Position numbers and translations under genes: made by a program
NCBI RefSeq assembly: GCF_900091455.1
Contig: NZ_LT607412.1
Span: forward strand, 1,674,001-1,738,000
Reading direction: 5' to 3'
From: Micromonospora coriariae
Lineage (GTDB): Bacteria > Actinomycetota > Actinomycetes > Mycobacteriales > Micromonosporaceae
DNA: 64,000 nucleotides
Shown here: positions 38,502 through 46,663 of the stretch, piece after piece
Layout of the letters: each line of letters begins with the position of its first letter
Numbering within the stretch: the first letter of the stretch is position 1
Notes under the pieces: generated by a model
Told to the model about the DNA's origin: nothing
The model's database searches: none
The model's input: the letters and a program-made list of their open reading frames with translations, nothing else

Positions 38502-39665
38502 TCAGCCCAGTCCTGCGGTGGCAACGTAGGCCTCACCGTCACCGCTGATCCGTAGCGGCTCGCCGGCCGCGGTGCCGATCGCGGCCTGGCCGGACACGAG
38601 CGTCAACGCCCCCGCCCCGTCGTCCACGGTGACCGAGCCGGCGCCGCAGAGCACCACCCGGGGGCCGGGAAGCGGCAGCGTCACCGAGGGCACGACCGTC
38701 CCGACCCGCACCCGGTGCAGCGCGAAGTCGTCCACCGGCACCGGCCAGCACTCCACCCCCGGCCCGACCGGCTGAGCGGCCCGTACCGGATCCTCGAGCA
38801 CCTCGAAGCGCAGCACCCGCAGCAGCTCGTCGACGTCGACCCGCTTCGGGGTCAGCCCGCCGCGCAGCACGTTGTCGCTGGCCGCCATGATCTCCACTCC
38901 GCAGCCGCTCAGGTAGGCGTGCAGGTTGCCGGCGGGCATCCAGATCGCCTCCCCCGGCGTCAGGCGCAGGTGGTGCAGCAGCAGCGCGACCAGCACACCC
39001 GGGTCCCCCGGGTAGGCCGCAGCCAGCCGGCGGGCCAGCTCCGCGTCCGAGCCGTCGGCCGACGCCGCCAGCACCGAGCCCAGCAACTCGTCGCGCTCGG
39101 AGACCGGCCAGGCGAGCAGCGTCTGCACCGCGGTGCGCAGCCCCACCGTCCCCGTCCGCAACGCCGCGACCACCGGCGCCAACGCCGGTACGCCGAACGC
39201 GGCGAGCGCCTCGGCCGACACCATCGGGTCCCGGAAACCGCACAGCGCCTCGAACGGGGTGAGCGCCACCAGCAGCTCCGGCTTGTGGTGCGGGTCGGAG
39301 TAGTTGCGCTCCCCCGGCGGACGCCCGGCGTCCGCCGCGTAGCCCACGCGGGCCTGCTCGGCGTCCGGGTGGGCCTGCAGGCTCAGCGGAGCGTCGGCGG
39401 CGAGCACCTTGAGCAGGAACGGCAGCCGGGTGCCGAAGCGCTCGGACACCCGCTGGCCGAGCCACTGCCCCGGCTCGTCGCGTACCAGGTCGCAGAGACT
39501 GACACGGAGGCCCGCCCGCTCCACGCTGGCCGGGGCGCCCGGGTGGGCGCCCAGCCACAGCTCCGCCTCCGGGCCGGCACTGGGCACCGGCCGCCCCTGC
39601 AGCAGGGCGATCGCGGAGCGGGACCCCCAGGCGTAGTCCCGGATCGGCCCGTACAGCAGCTCCAC
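38502..39665 (-). CDS. manA: mannose-6-phosphate isomerase, class I
   Basis: This 387-residue zinc enzyme interconverts fructose-6-P and mannose-6-P, feeding GDP-mannose for mannosylated lipids and glycoproteins. Zinc ligands sit in LSLQAHPDAEQA (Gln, His), KPELLVAL (Glu) and AGNLHAYLSG (His), and the early YAWGS block is typical. It starts three bases after the stop of the CDF transporter gene, so the two are co-transcribed with manB and the SIS isomerase. Confidence 0.95.
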   Translation of the reverse strand: MELLYGPIRDYAWGSRSAIALLQGRPVPSAGPEAELWLGAHPGAPASVERAGLRVSLCDLVRDEPGQWLGQRVSERFGTRLPFLLKVLAADAPLSLQAHPDAEQARVGYAADAGRPPGERNYSDPHHKPELLVALTPFEALCGFRDPMVSAEALAAFGVPALAPVVAALRTGTVGLRTAVQTLLAWPVSERDELLGSVLAASADGSDAELARRLAAAYPGDPGVLVALLLHHLRLTPGEAIWMPAGNLHAYLSGCGVEIMAASDNVLRGGLTPKRVDVDELLRVLRFEVLEDPVRAAQPVGPGVECWPVPVDDFALHRVRVGTVVPSVTLPLPGPRVVLCGAGSVTVDDGAGALTLVSGQAAIGTAAGEPLRISGDGEAYVATAGLG

Positions 39666-39668
39666 CCG

Positions 39669-40676
39669 TCAGCCCCCGGGCCGCCCGGCCGCCTCGCCGG
39701 ACGCACCCTCGGGTTGCGGTACGGCGGTGTCGGCGGCGGCACCGGTGCCGGCCTCGGCGGCGGCGGCGCTGAAGATGTCCGGCTCCAGATAGATCACCCG
39801 GGCGATCGGCACGGCGGCGCGGATCCGCGCCTCCGCGGCGTTGATGCCCCGGGCCAGGTCCTGAGCGCTCTCGCAGGCCGGCACCCCGATCTTCGCGGCC
39901 ACCATCAGCTCCTCCGGGCCCAGGTAGAGCGTCTTCATGTGGATGATCCGCTCGACCTCTGGACCGTTGGTGATCGCCCGCTCGATGGCGTCCAGGTCAT
40001 GCTGCTCGGCACCTTCACCGAGCAGCAGGCTCTTGGTCTCGATGGCCAGCACGATGGCGATGGTCACCAGCAGGATGCCGATCATCGCGGTGCCGGCCGC
40101 GTCCCACTCGCCGTTGCCGGTGATCAGCGTCATGGTGACGCCGAACAGCGCGAACACCAGGCCGACCAGCGCGCCGAAGTCCTCCAGCAGCACCACCGGC
40201 AACTCCGGCGCCTTGGCGCGGCGGATGAAGCGCACCCAGGACTGGTTGCCCCGGATGTGGTTGGACTCCTTGATCGCGGTCCGGAAGGAGAACGACTCCA
40301 TGATGATCGCCGCCACCAGCACCACCACCGGCAACCAGTGCCAGGACTCGATTCCCCCCTTGTGGTGCCACTTGTGGTACGCCTCGTACAGGGCGAACAG
40401 GCCACCGACGCTGAACAGCACGATCGACACGATGAACGCGTAGATGTAGCGCTCCCGGCCGTACCCGAACGGGTGCTGCGGGGTCGCCTCCCGCCTGGCG
40501 CGCTTGCCACCGAGCAGCAGCAGGCCCTGGTTGCCGGAGTCGGCGACCGAGTGGATCGACTCGGCCAGCATCGACGACGAACCGGAGAGCAGGAACGCGA
40601 CGAACTTGGTGACTGCGATGCCGATGTTGGCCAGCAGGGCGGCGACGATCGCCTTCGTCCCGCCGTTCGCGCTCAC
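39669..40676 (-). CDS. cation diffusion facilitator family transporter
   Basis: This 335-residue membrane protein is a CDF metal/proton antiporter. Six helices are evident; the metal-site His/Asp pattern SIHSVADSGNQGLLLLG is in helix two and a cytoplasmic DLDAIERAI/MKTLYLGPEELMVAAKI domain lies at the C-terminus. CDF proteins export Zn, Co, Fe or Mn; the metal cannot be told here. Its place inside the mannose operon, also seen in other actinobacteria, may relate to supplying or protecting the zinc isomerase, which is speculation. Confidence 0.9.
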   Translation of the reverse strand: MSANGGTKAIVAALLANIGIAVTKFVAFLLSGSSSMLAESIHSVADSGNQGLLLLGGKRARREATPQHPFGYGRERYIYAFIVSIVLFSVGGLFALYEAYHKWHHKGGIESWHWLPVVVLVAAIIMESFSFRTAIKESNHIRGNQSWVRFIRRAKAPELPVVLLEDFGALVGLVFALFGVTMTLITGNGEWDAAGTAMIGILLVTIAIVLAIETKSLLLGEGAEQHDLDAIERAITNGPEVERIIHMKTLYLGPEELMVAAKIGVPACESAQDLARGINAAEARIRAAVPIARVIYLEPDIFSAAAAEAGTGAAADTAVPQPEGASGEAAGRPGG

Positions 40677-40734
40677 GCCACCGCTCCGCTTCGCCGCATG
40701 GCTCCGCGCGTGCCGCGCCGCCGCCTACATCCGT

Positions 40735-41931
40735 TCACTGGTTCGACAGCTCCTTCATCTCGGTGATGGCCGGCACCGCCATCGGGTCGAGCCCGTGGGC
40801 CAGGGCAAGGTAGATCGAGGCGAAGTCCGGTACGGCGATCAGCGACGCCAGCCGCTCCAACGCCGACCCGCCCTCGGCGGTCACCACGTCGCAGCGCACA
40901 CCGCGGCGTTCGGCGAGGGTCTGCACCGCGTCCGCGCGGCGCTCCTCGACCGCCAGCGGCTCGTCCGTGTCGTCCTCGGCGTTGAGCCCGCCGTCGCGCA
41001 GCAGCACCAGCCGCAGCCGGGTGCCCTCGCCGTCGTCCTCCGCGGGATCGGCGAAGATGTCCCGCTCCCCCTCGGCCAGACCACCGAAGACGCCGTCCAG
41101 CAGCCCGACCCGGCCCCGGCCGGCCTCGCCGAGCGCCCCGGTGACCACCGGGTAGCGGGCGTTCGCCGACAGGGTGTCACCGAACCGGCGGGCCGCCACG
41201 GTGGCCAGCGGCGACGAGCCCCAGACGATCGGAACCGAGCCGGCCAGGCCCAGGGCCAGCGACTTCGCCGGGTTGACGAAGGACTCCGCGGTGGAGCGGC
41301 AGCGGTCCGCGTCCGCGTCGAGCCGCGCCGCGGTCTCCGCCAGGTCCGCCTCGTTGACCTTCACGAGCCCGAGCGAACGGGCGGCGAGCAGGACCGGCAC
41401 GGTGAGCGCCCAGAGGCTCGCCCGGGCCGGTGCGCGCCGGGGGACCGGGATGAACGGCGCCCGGGCCCGCTCGGCGACCGACTGCAACTGCGAGTCGGGG
41501 GCACCCACCGCGACCAGCCGGGCGCCACGCCGGTGCGCCGCCTCGGCGGCGCCGAGCGCCTCCGGGCTACGACCGGACGCGCTCACCGCGATGACCACGT
41601 CGGCCGCGCCGACCCAACCGGGTACGCCGGCGCTGCGGTGCGCGATGACCGGCACCGGGCAGCGCGGCCCGGCGACCGTGGCCAGCACGTCCCCGGTACG
41701 CCCGGCGGTGCCGATGCCGGCGATGACCACGGCCCGGGGCCGCCCGTCGTCGGCGAGCACCGCCAGGTTCGCCTCGGCGGCCAGCGCGGCCGACTCACGG
41801 ACCTGCGCGCCGGCCGAGGCGGTGTGCCGCAGCATGCCGCCCGGGTCGTGCTCGGCCAACGCCTCCGGGCTGTCGAGCAGGGCCTCGTCGGCATCGCGGC
41901 GTCCGCTGACCCCGGCCGTACCGTCGATCAT
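40735..41931 (-). CDS. SIS-domain phosphosugar isomerase-like protein (TobH/Rv3256c-type)
   Basis: This 398-residue protein has a double SIS (sugar isomerase) layout: the first sugar-phosphate loop is VVIAGIGTAGRTGDVL with VVIAVSASGRSPEA, and the second half (about 210-398) resembles the C-terminal phosphoglucose/phosphomannose isomerase domain with VPIVWGSSPLATVAARRFGDTLSANA. It is the actinobacterial neighbour of manA and manB (Rv3256c position). Isomerase activity is inferred. Its ATG overlaps the Trm112-like stop. Confidence 0.88.
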   Translation of the reverse strand: MIDGTAGVSGRRDADEALLDSPEALAEHDPGGMLRHTASAGAQVRESAALAAEANLAVLADDGRPRAVVIAGIGTAGRTGDVLATVAGPRCPVPVIAHRSAGVPGWVGAADVVIAVSASGRSPEALGAAEAAHRRGARLVAVGAPDSQLQSVAERARAPFIPVPRRAPARASLWALTVPVLLAARSLGLVKVNEADLAETAARLDADADRCRSTAESFVNPAKSLALGLAGSVPIVWGSSPLATVAARRFGDTLSANARYPVVTGALGEAGRGRVGLLDGVFGGLAEGERDIFADPAEDDGEGTRLRLVLLRDGGLNAEDDTDEPLAVEERRADAVQTLAERRGVRCDVVTAEGGSALERLASLIAVPDFASIYLALAHGLDPMAVPAITEMKELSNQ

Positions 41932-42113
41932 GACGGCTGTCCGGGGCCGCCGCGCGCCTCGTCGAGCAGCAGCACCGGCACGTCGTCACGGACCTCGAAG
42001 ATCCGGCCGCACTCCGTACAGGTAAGCGTCTGCGCCTCGGCGTCGTAGGTCAGCGGGGCGTGGTGCGTGTCCGGACAGGCGAGAATCTCGAGCAACTGCG
42101 GATCCAGGGCCAT
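41928..42113 (-). CDS. Trm112 family protein
   Basis: This 61-residue zinc-ribbon protein matches Trm112/YcaR by LLEILACPDTHHAPL, TLTCTECGRIFEVRDDVPVLLLDEA. Eukaryotic and archaeal Trm112 activates methyltransferases; bacterial versions are uncharacterised or act in tRNA or protein methylation. One zinc-ligand position of the first knuckle appears to be Asp rather than Cys. It lies 61 bp after manB and overlaps the SIS gene start in an ATGA junction. Confidence 0.9.
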   Translation of the reverse strand: MALDPQLLEILACPDTHHAPLTYDAEAQTLTCTECGRIFEVRDDVPVLLLDEARGGPGQPS

Positions 42114-42174
42114 GGCACGGCTCCTTCCACGTGTGCGGCTTCACCGGCGGCGGTGCCGACCGGCGCAGGCGATC

Positions 42175-43560
42175 TTATCGGCGAACCCGGCCCAGCACCT
42201 CGTCCCGGAGCGAGACCATCCGCTCACGGGTGGGCGCCTCGACGTTGAGCCGCAGCAGCGGCTCCGTGTTGGAGGCTCGCAGGTTGAACCAGGCGCCGTC
42301 CGGGAAACGCAGGGTGAGCCCGTCCATCTCGTCGGCCACCGCCTCGGGGTACGCGGCCCGCACCTCGGCCACCGCCGCCGTCTGGTCGACGACCGTCGAG
42401 TTGATTTCACCGGAGGCGATGTAGCGCTCGTACTCGCCGGCCAGCACGGACAGCGGCAGCGACTGCTCGCCGAGCGCGGCCAACGTGTGCATCGCGGCGA
42501 GCATCCCGGTGTCGGCGAACCAGAAGTCCCGGAAGTAGTAGTGCGCGGAGTGCTCGCCGCCGAAGACGGCGTTGGTGCGGGCCATCTCCGCCTTGATGAA
42601 GGAGTGCCCGACCCGGGCGACCACCGGCTCCCCGCCGTGCTCCCGGATGATCTCCGGCACCGCGTTGGAGGTGATCAGCCCGTGGATCACGGTGGAACCC
42701 GGGTGCTTGGCCAGCTCCCGTGCGGCCACCATGGCCGTGATCGCCGACGGTGAGACGGGCTCACCACGCTCGTCCACCACGAAGCAGCGGTCGGCGTCGC
42801 CGTCGAAGGCGAGCCCGATTTCCGCTCCGTGCTGGACCACCGCGCGCTGAAGGTCGACCAGGTTCGCCGGATCCAGTGGGTTGGCCTCGTGGTTGGGGAA
42901 GGTGCCGTCCAGCTCGAAGTAGAGCGGCACGATCTCCAGCGGCAGGGCCGACAGGGCGGCGTCGCCGAGCACGGTGGGGACCGTGAATCCGCCCATCCCG
43001 TTGCCGGCGTCGACCACCACCTTCAGTGGCCGGATACCGGAGAGGTCGACCAGCTTGCGCAGGTAGGCGGCGTAGTCGGGCAGCAGGTCGCGCCGCTCGG
43101 CCGGCCGGACCGGATCGCCGGCCGGGCGGGCCTCGCCCGAGTCCAGCAGGGCCTGTGCCCGCTCACGGATCTCCGCCAGACCGCTGTCCTGCCCGATCGG
43201 GCGGGCACCCGACCGGCACATCTTGATGCCGTTGTACTGCGCCGGATTGTGACTGGCGGTGAACATCGCACCCGGCAGATCGAGTGAGCCGGACGCGAAG
43301 TAGAGCAGGTCGGTGGAGGCCAGCCCGATCTCGATCACCGAACGTCCCTCGGCGCGGACGCCGGCGGCGAAGGCTGCGGCCAGCCCGGGCGAGGTGGCCC
43401 GCATGTCGTACCCGATGACGACCGCGTCGCCCGGCTCGTCGGTGCTGTTGAGCAGCTGGGTGAACGCGGCTCCGAGGGCTTCGGCGACCCGTTCGTCCCA
43501 CTGGTCCGGCACCGTCCCTCGGACGTCGTACGCCTTCACGATCTGGGACAGATCAGACAC
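42175..43560 (-). CDS. manB: phosphomannomutase/phosphoglucomutase
   Basis: This 461-residue enzyme converts mannose-6-P to mannose-1-P (and possibly glucose phosphates). Its four domains carry the catalytic serine in MFTASHNPAQYNGIK, the magnesium loop LAFDGDADRCFVVDE, the sugar loop FGGEHSAHYYFRDFWFADTG and the phosphate-binding RASNTEPLLRLNVEA. The GTG start at 43560 has AAGGAG upstream. With manA it forms the mannose activation pathway; in mycobacteria manB is likewise beside manA. Confidence 0.95.
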   Translation of the reverse strand: MSDLSQIVKAYDVRGTVPDQWDERVAEALGAAFTQLLNSTDEPGDAVVIGYDMRATSPGLAAAFAAGVRAEGRSVIEIGLASTDLLYFASGSLDLPGAMFTASHNPAQYNGIKMCRSGARPIGQDSGLAEIRERAQALLDSGEARPAGDPVRPAERRDLLPDYAAYLRKLVDLSGIRPLKVVVDAGNGMGGFTVPTVLGDAALSALPLEIVPLYFELDGTFPNHEANPLDPANLVDLQRAVVQHGAEIGLAFDGDADRCFVVDERGEPVSPSAITAMVAARELAKHPGSTVIHGLITSNAVPEIIREHGGEPVVARVGHSFIKAEMARTNAVFGGEHSAHYYFRDFWFADTGMLAAMHTLAALGEQSLPLSVLAGEYERYIASGEINSTVVDQTAAVAEVRAAYPEAVADEMDGLTLRFPDGAWFNLRASNTEPLLRLNVEAPTRERMVSLRDEVLGRVRR

Positions 43561-43628
43561 AGCTTTCGCTCCTTGGCCGCAGGTTCCACCGGACCTGAGC
43601 GTATCGGAGCGTCCGGGTCCGGCCCCGC

Positions 43629-44687
43629 TCAGCCGGGCAGCCGAGGCATGATCACGGTGTGGTCGCCACCAGCGGCGGCGGGCGGGTCGCCGGGGCCGGG
43701 CCGACCATCCGGAGTGCCCGGCATGGCCTGCGTGGCGTCGGGCGGCGACGGGGGGCCGGCCGGCCGGGCGCCGTAGACCCCGCCGGTCGCGGGCCGGGGT
43801 GCCGGCACCGCGGTGTAACCGCCGGACGGCGCCTGCTGCCCGTACACCGGGCCAGGCTGGCCGGGCGCGGCCAGCGGCCCACTCCCGGAGCGGTAGGTGG
43901 TGCCACCGGGGTTGCCCGGCAGCGGCCCGGACAGCCCGTCGGCCGGCTTCCGGTCCTGACGCGAGCGACGGAACAGCAGCACGATGAGCAGCAGGCCGAC
44001 CGCCACCATCGCGATGCCGAAGAACATCACAGGCGAGCCGCCGGATGATTCGGCTGCGGTCGCCGTGGTGTCGGGTGCGCCGGAGACGCCACCCACCACG
44101 GCCTGGTTCACCGCATCGTCGGCCGGGGCGGCCTCGGTGGTCGCGCTCGGGGTGGGCGACGGTTTCTTCGACGGGGTGGGCGACGCCGAGGCCCGGCTGG
44201 TCAGCCTCGACGAGTCGGAACCCCGACCCAACTCGTGACCGGTCGCGGTGAGCGCCACGCCGGTCACCGCGAGCCGGCCAGCCGGCGCGCCGGCGGTGAA
44301 CGCCACCCGGTACCGCACTGTGATGCCCTTGCCCTTGCACAGGGTCGGCTTCGTCGGCGAGGTCTGCGCGGTCGCCACGCTGCCACCACCACCGGTGAGG
44401 GGCACCGGGAACCAGCGCCCGCCCGCGTTGACCTGCACCCTCACCTGATCCGGCTCGAGGCCCGAAAGACGCAGACCCAGGGCGCTACGCAGCAGGACGC
44501 ACCCGTCGGAGCGCTTGCGCACCGCGACGTTCACCCCCTGCGGGGAGCCGCCGGCGGCGAAGCTGCTGGCCGCACCCACCCGGACCGAGTCGTCGTCGGC
44601 CAGCGCGGGGGACGCACCGAGCATCACCAGACCGCCCACCAGACCGCAGACCGTCGCGAGACGCGCCGCGCGCCGACGTACCGTCAT
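43629..44687 (-). CDS. secreted/anchored protein with Pro-rich cytoplasmic tail
   Basis: This 352-residue protein has a signal peptide ending ASPALA, an extracytoplasmic beta domain (about 30-155) with two Cys (DGCVLLRSALGL and PTLCKGKG), a Ser/Pro/Thr linker, one membrane segment (SPVMFFGIAMVAVGLLLIVLLF, about 225-246) and a 100-residue cytoplasmic tail rich in Pro, Gly and Gln. The layout suggests an envelope protein whose tail may contact a cytoplasmic partner. ATG 44687 is supported by GAGGTG. No family is recognised. Confidence 0.75.
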   Translation of the reverse strand: MTVRRRAARLATVCGLVGGLVMLGASPALADDDSVRVGAASSFAAGGSPQGVNVAVRKRSDGCVLLRSALGLRLSGLEPDQVRVQVNAGGRWFPVPLTGGGGSVATAQTSPTKPTLCKGKGITVRYRVAFTAGAPAGRLAVTGVALTATGHELGRGSDSSRLTSRASASPTPSKKPSPTPSATTEAAPADDAVNQAVVGGVSGAPDTTATAAESSGGSPVMFFGIAMVAVGLLLIVLLFRRSRQDRKPADGLSGPLPGNPGGTTYRSGSGPLAAPGQPGPVYGQQAPSGGYTAVPAPRPATGGVYGARPAGPPSPPDATQAMPGTPDGRPGPGDPPAAAGGDHTVIMPRLPG

Positions 44688-44850
44688 GATCACCTCACCG
44701 TTCCTCCCCGGGTGGGGTCCGCGGGTCAGGCTACTACCGGGCCACCCCCACCACCTGTCATAGAGCGGCCCGCATGTGTGCGGCGTTACGGTTTCCGACC
44801 CCAACCCGCCGACCTGCTACGGGTGCCTCGCGCCGCCGGTTTCCGACTGG

Positions 44851-45591
44851 TCAGACCGCCGCCGCGAGAGCGTCCCGGCAGAGCCGGTCAGCGGTACGGG
44901 TGGTCTCCGGCAACCGGTAGCGCGGGGCCAGCGCGAGCACCTGCGCGGTGGCGTTGGCCAGGCTCATCCGGTGCCCGACGCTGACGAAGACGGGCTTCAC
45001 CCCGGCCTGGGTCCGCAGCACCCGACCGACGACGTCTCCCCCGTCGCGCAGCGGCGACCAGGCACCCCGCTCGGTGGGCGGCGGAACCCACTCGCCGACC
45101 AGCGGCGTCTTCCCGACCCCGATCGCGGGCAGACCGGTGACCACCCCGAGATGACAGGCGAGCCCGAACCGGCGCGGATGGGCCAGCCCGTGCCCGTCGC
45201 AGACCAGCAGGTCCGGGCAGGTGGTCAGCCGGTCCAGCGCGGCGAGCAACGCGGGCAGCTCACGGAAGGCGAACAACCCCGGGACGTAGCCGAACGCGGG
45301 TCGGCCCACGCTGACCGCCGAGTCCACCACGGCCAGCGTCCGGGCGTCCAGCACTGTCACGGCCGCCGCGAGCAGGTCACCACTCTTCGCGTACGCGACG
45401 TCCAGGCCAGCCACCGTGGCCGGCGCGGTCGGCCCCGGCCCGACCAGGTCGACCAGCGGCCGCAACTCCTCCTGTACGGCCACCGCGGCCTCGTACTGTG
45501 CGGCCTCTTGCCGTGCGGCCTCTTGCTGTACGGCCTCTTGCTGTAGGGCCTCCGCGGCGTCTTGCGATGATCCACTCGACATCGGCGACAT
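44851..45591 (-). CDS. nfi: endonuclease V
   Basis: This gene encodes about 246 residues of endonuclease V, which nicks one base 3' of deoxyinosine or hypoxanthine in DNA. Catalytic Asp lies in VAGLDVAYAKSG, a second acid in LLVCDGHGLAHPRRFG, and the family blocks FREL, GVGKTPLVGEWV and FVSVGHRMSLANATAQVLAL follow. The first 30 residues are a Gln/Glu/Ala pentapeptide repeat not normal for the family, encoded by a 15-bp tandem repeat. ATG 45591 (or 45582) lies inside a dispersed palindromic element. The core is intact. Confidence 0.88.
   Translation of the reverse strand: MSPMSSGSSQDAAEALQQEAVQQEAARQEAAQYEAAVAVQEELRPLVDLVGPGPTAPATVAGLDVAYAKSGDLLAAAVTVLDARTLAVVDSAVSVGRPAFGYVPGLFAFRELPALLAALDRLTTCPDLLVCDGHGLAHPRRFGLACHLGVVTGLPAIGVGKTPLVGEWVPPPTERGAWSPLRDGGDVVGRVLRTQAGVKPVFVSVGHRMSLANATAQVLALAPRYRLPETTRTADRLCRDALAAAV
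45485..45559. repeat. 15-bp tandem repeat, five units
   Basis: Five consecutive 15-bp units (consensus GCGGCCTCTTGCTGT) run from 45485 to 45559. The middle three are nearly identical, the outer two diverged. Translated on the minus strand they give the EAxQQ pentapeptide repeat at the endonuclease V N-terminus. Confidence 0.85.
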
Positions 45592-45644
45592 CGGGCTGTC
45601 CCACCGCCTTCGATGCCGCGATATCCCCGATCCGGAGTCGATCA
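45568..45644. repeat. palindromic dispersed repeat, copy B
   Basis: This 77-bp element starts TGATCCACTCG and ends GAGTCGATCA, with inner GACATCG and CGATATC motifs, matching the element at 21197-21272 in length, ends and inner motifs. On the minus strand it supplies the start codon of nfi and the stop codon of the preceding gene. Confidence 0.65.
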
Positions 45645-45920
45645 CCCTTGGCGCGGGCCGTCGGCGTCGTCCCCAGCGGCGTCGCCCTCCGGCCCGCCCC
45701 GAGTCGGGCCGCTCCCGGTGGTGCCGGCGTCGCCGGTGTGGCCCTCGGCAGGCTTCCCTGTCGCACCGAAGGCGATCGCGAAGGCGATGCCGATGGCGAC
45801 ACCGAAGGCGACACCGCCCTTCGAACCAAACGAGGGGATGCCGATCGCCAGACCGAGCAGGATGCCCACCGGCCACGCCCACGCCTGGGACTTGCCGTTC
45901 ACCCTCTTCGGCTCTGCCAT
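45642..45920 (-). CDS. small membrane protein, unknown function
   Basis: This 92-residue protein has a basic start (MAEPKRVNGKSQAW), two closely spaced hydrophobic stretches (WPVGILLGLAIGIPSFG and GVAFGVAIGIAFAIAFGA) and a hydrophilic Gly/Asp/Thr-rich tail. No family is recognised. Its stop codon lies within the palindromic repeat, so the tail end may have been changed by insertion of the repeat. Confidence 0.65.
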   Translation of the reverse strand: MAEPKRVNGKSQAWAWPVGILLGLAIGIPSFGSKGGVAFGVAIGIAFAIAFGATGKPAEGHTGDAGTTGSGPTRGGPEGDAAGDDADGPRQG

Positions 45921-45947
45921 CCCTCGATGTTATTCGGCCGCCCCCGA

Positions 45948-46210
45948 TCACTGACCGACCCGTCCGTCGATCCGCTCGCGAAACAGGTCGGCGTGGCCGT
46001 TGTGCCGCGCGTACTCCTCGATCACGTGCACCAGCAGCTCACGCAGCACGATGGTGTTGCCCCTGGGCTGCCGCCCTGCACCCCGAGATCGGACGCCTCG
46101 ACGAACCGTTCGGCGAAGTCCACCTCCGACCGCCAGTCACGCCACGCCTGCGCGACCACCTCCGGATCGGCCACCGCACCGTCGAAGTCGGGATCGTCGT
46201 CCGGTACCAA
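45948..46210 (-). pseudogene. broken DinB/DUF664-like gene
   Basis: Two frames on the minus strand encode consecutive parts of a DinB-superfamily (DUF664) protein. The first (46210 to about 46060) gives [23 protein letters not shown] and [13 protein letters not shown]. After a frameshift the other gives [20 protein letters not shown] and [11 protein letters not shown], the usual C-terminus. The N-terminal 70 or so residues expected for the family are missing upstream. It is therefore a truncated, frameshifted remnant; a TTG with GGGAGG upstream is the only start candidate. Confidence 0.7.
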
Positions 46211-46222
46211 GGTTGCGCCTCC

Positions 46223-46663
46223 CTAACTGGACGCCAGGTCGGGGTCCGCGCCTGGATCGCCAACGGCGCGGAGCTGCTCCTCGAACATCACGAACGTCCG
46301 CTGTCGGATTCCTCGGATGAGAGCCTGTTCTCTAGGCGTCAGGTGACGCCCTTCGGCGTCTGCCAGGTCCTCAATGGACCGCACCGTCTCATAGAGGGCG
46401 AAGATCGGCCCCTCACCGCTCAGATAGTGCGCCCGAAATGCTTCCACCTCCTGTACGAAGTCTTCCCTGGTACGGCCGAAAATTTCGCCGCCGACGCCCA
46501 GGGTGATTTCCACGAAGAGGTCGTTCTTCTCCTGCCACCCGCCGGTGTCGATAGCCACGCGCCAGACCCGGGCGCCACCGTCAGGGGTCTCCACGATCTT
46601 CACGGGCGACTGGTAGTAGAGATAGAAGGAGGGGAGCCTCAGGCTGCCGGGTGCATCGGTCAC
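46223..46663 (-). CDS. toxin-linked partner, candidate immunity protein
   Basis: This 146-residue protein overlaps the end of the large toxin gene by four bases and is read after it, the position of an immunity gene. No family is recognised. The first 75 residues look like a beta-rich domain (FYLYYQSPVKIVE, ARVWRVAIDTGGW, DLFVEITLG). Residues 90-132 (LYETVRSIEDLA, GRHLTPREQAL) align with toxin residues 1384-1427 at about 19 of 43 positions. Base composition is lower in GC than the upstream genes. It may be immunity protein or an orphan toxin tip. Confidence 0.7.
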   Translation of the reverse strand: MTDAPGSLRLPSFYLYYQSPVKIVETPDGGARVWRVAIDTGGWQEKNDLFVEITLGVGGEIFGRTREDFVQEVEAFRAHYLSGEGPIFALYETVRSIEDLADAEGRHLTPREQALIRGIRQRTFVMFEEQLRAVGDPGADPDLASS

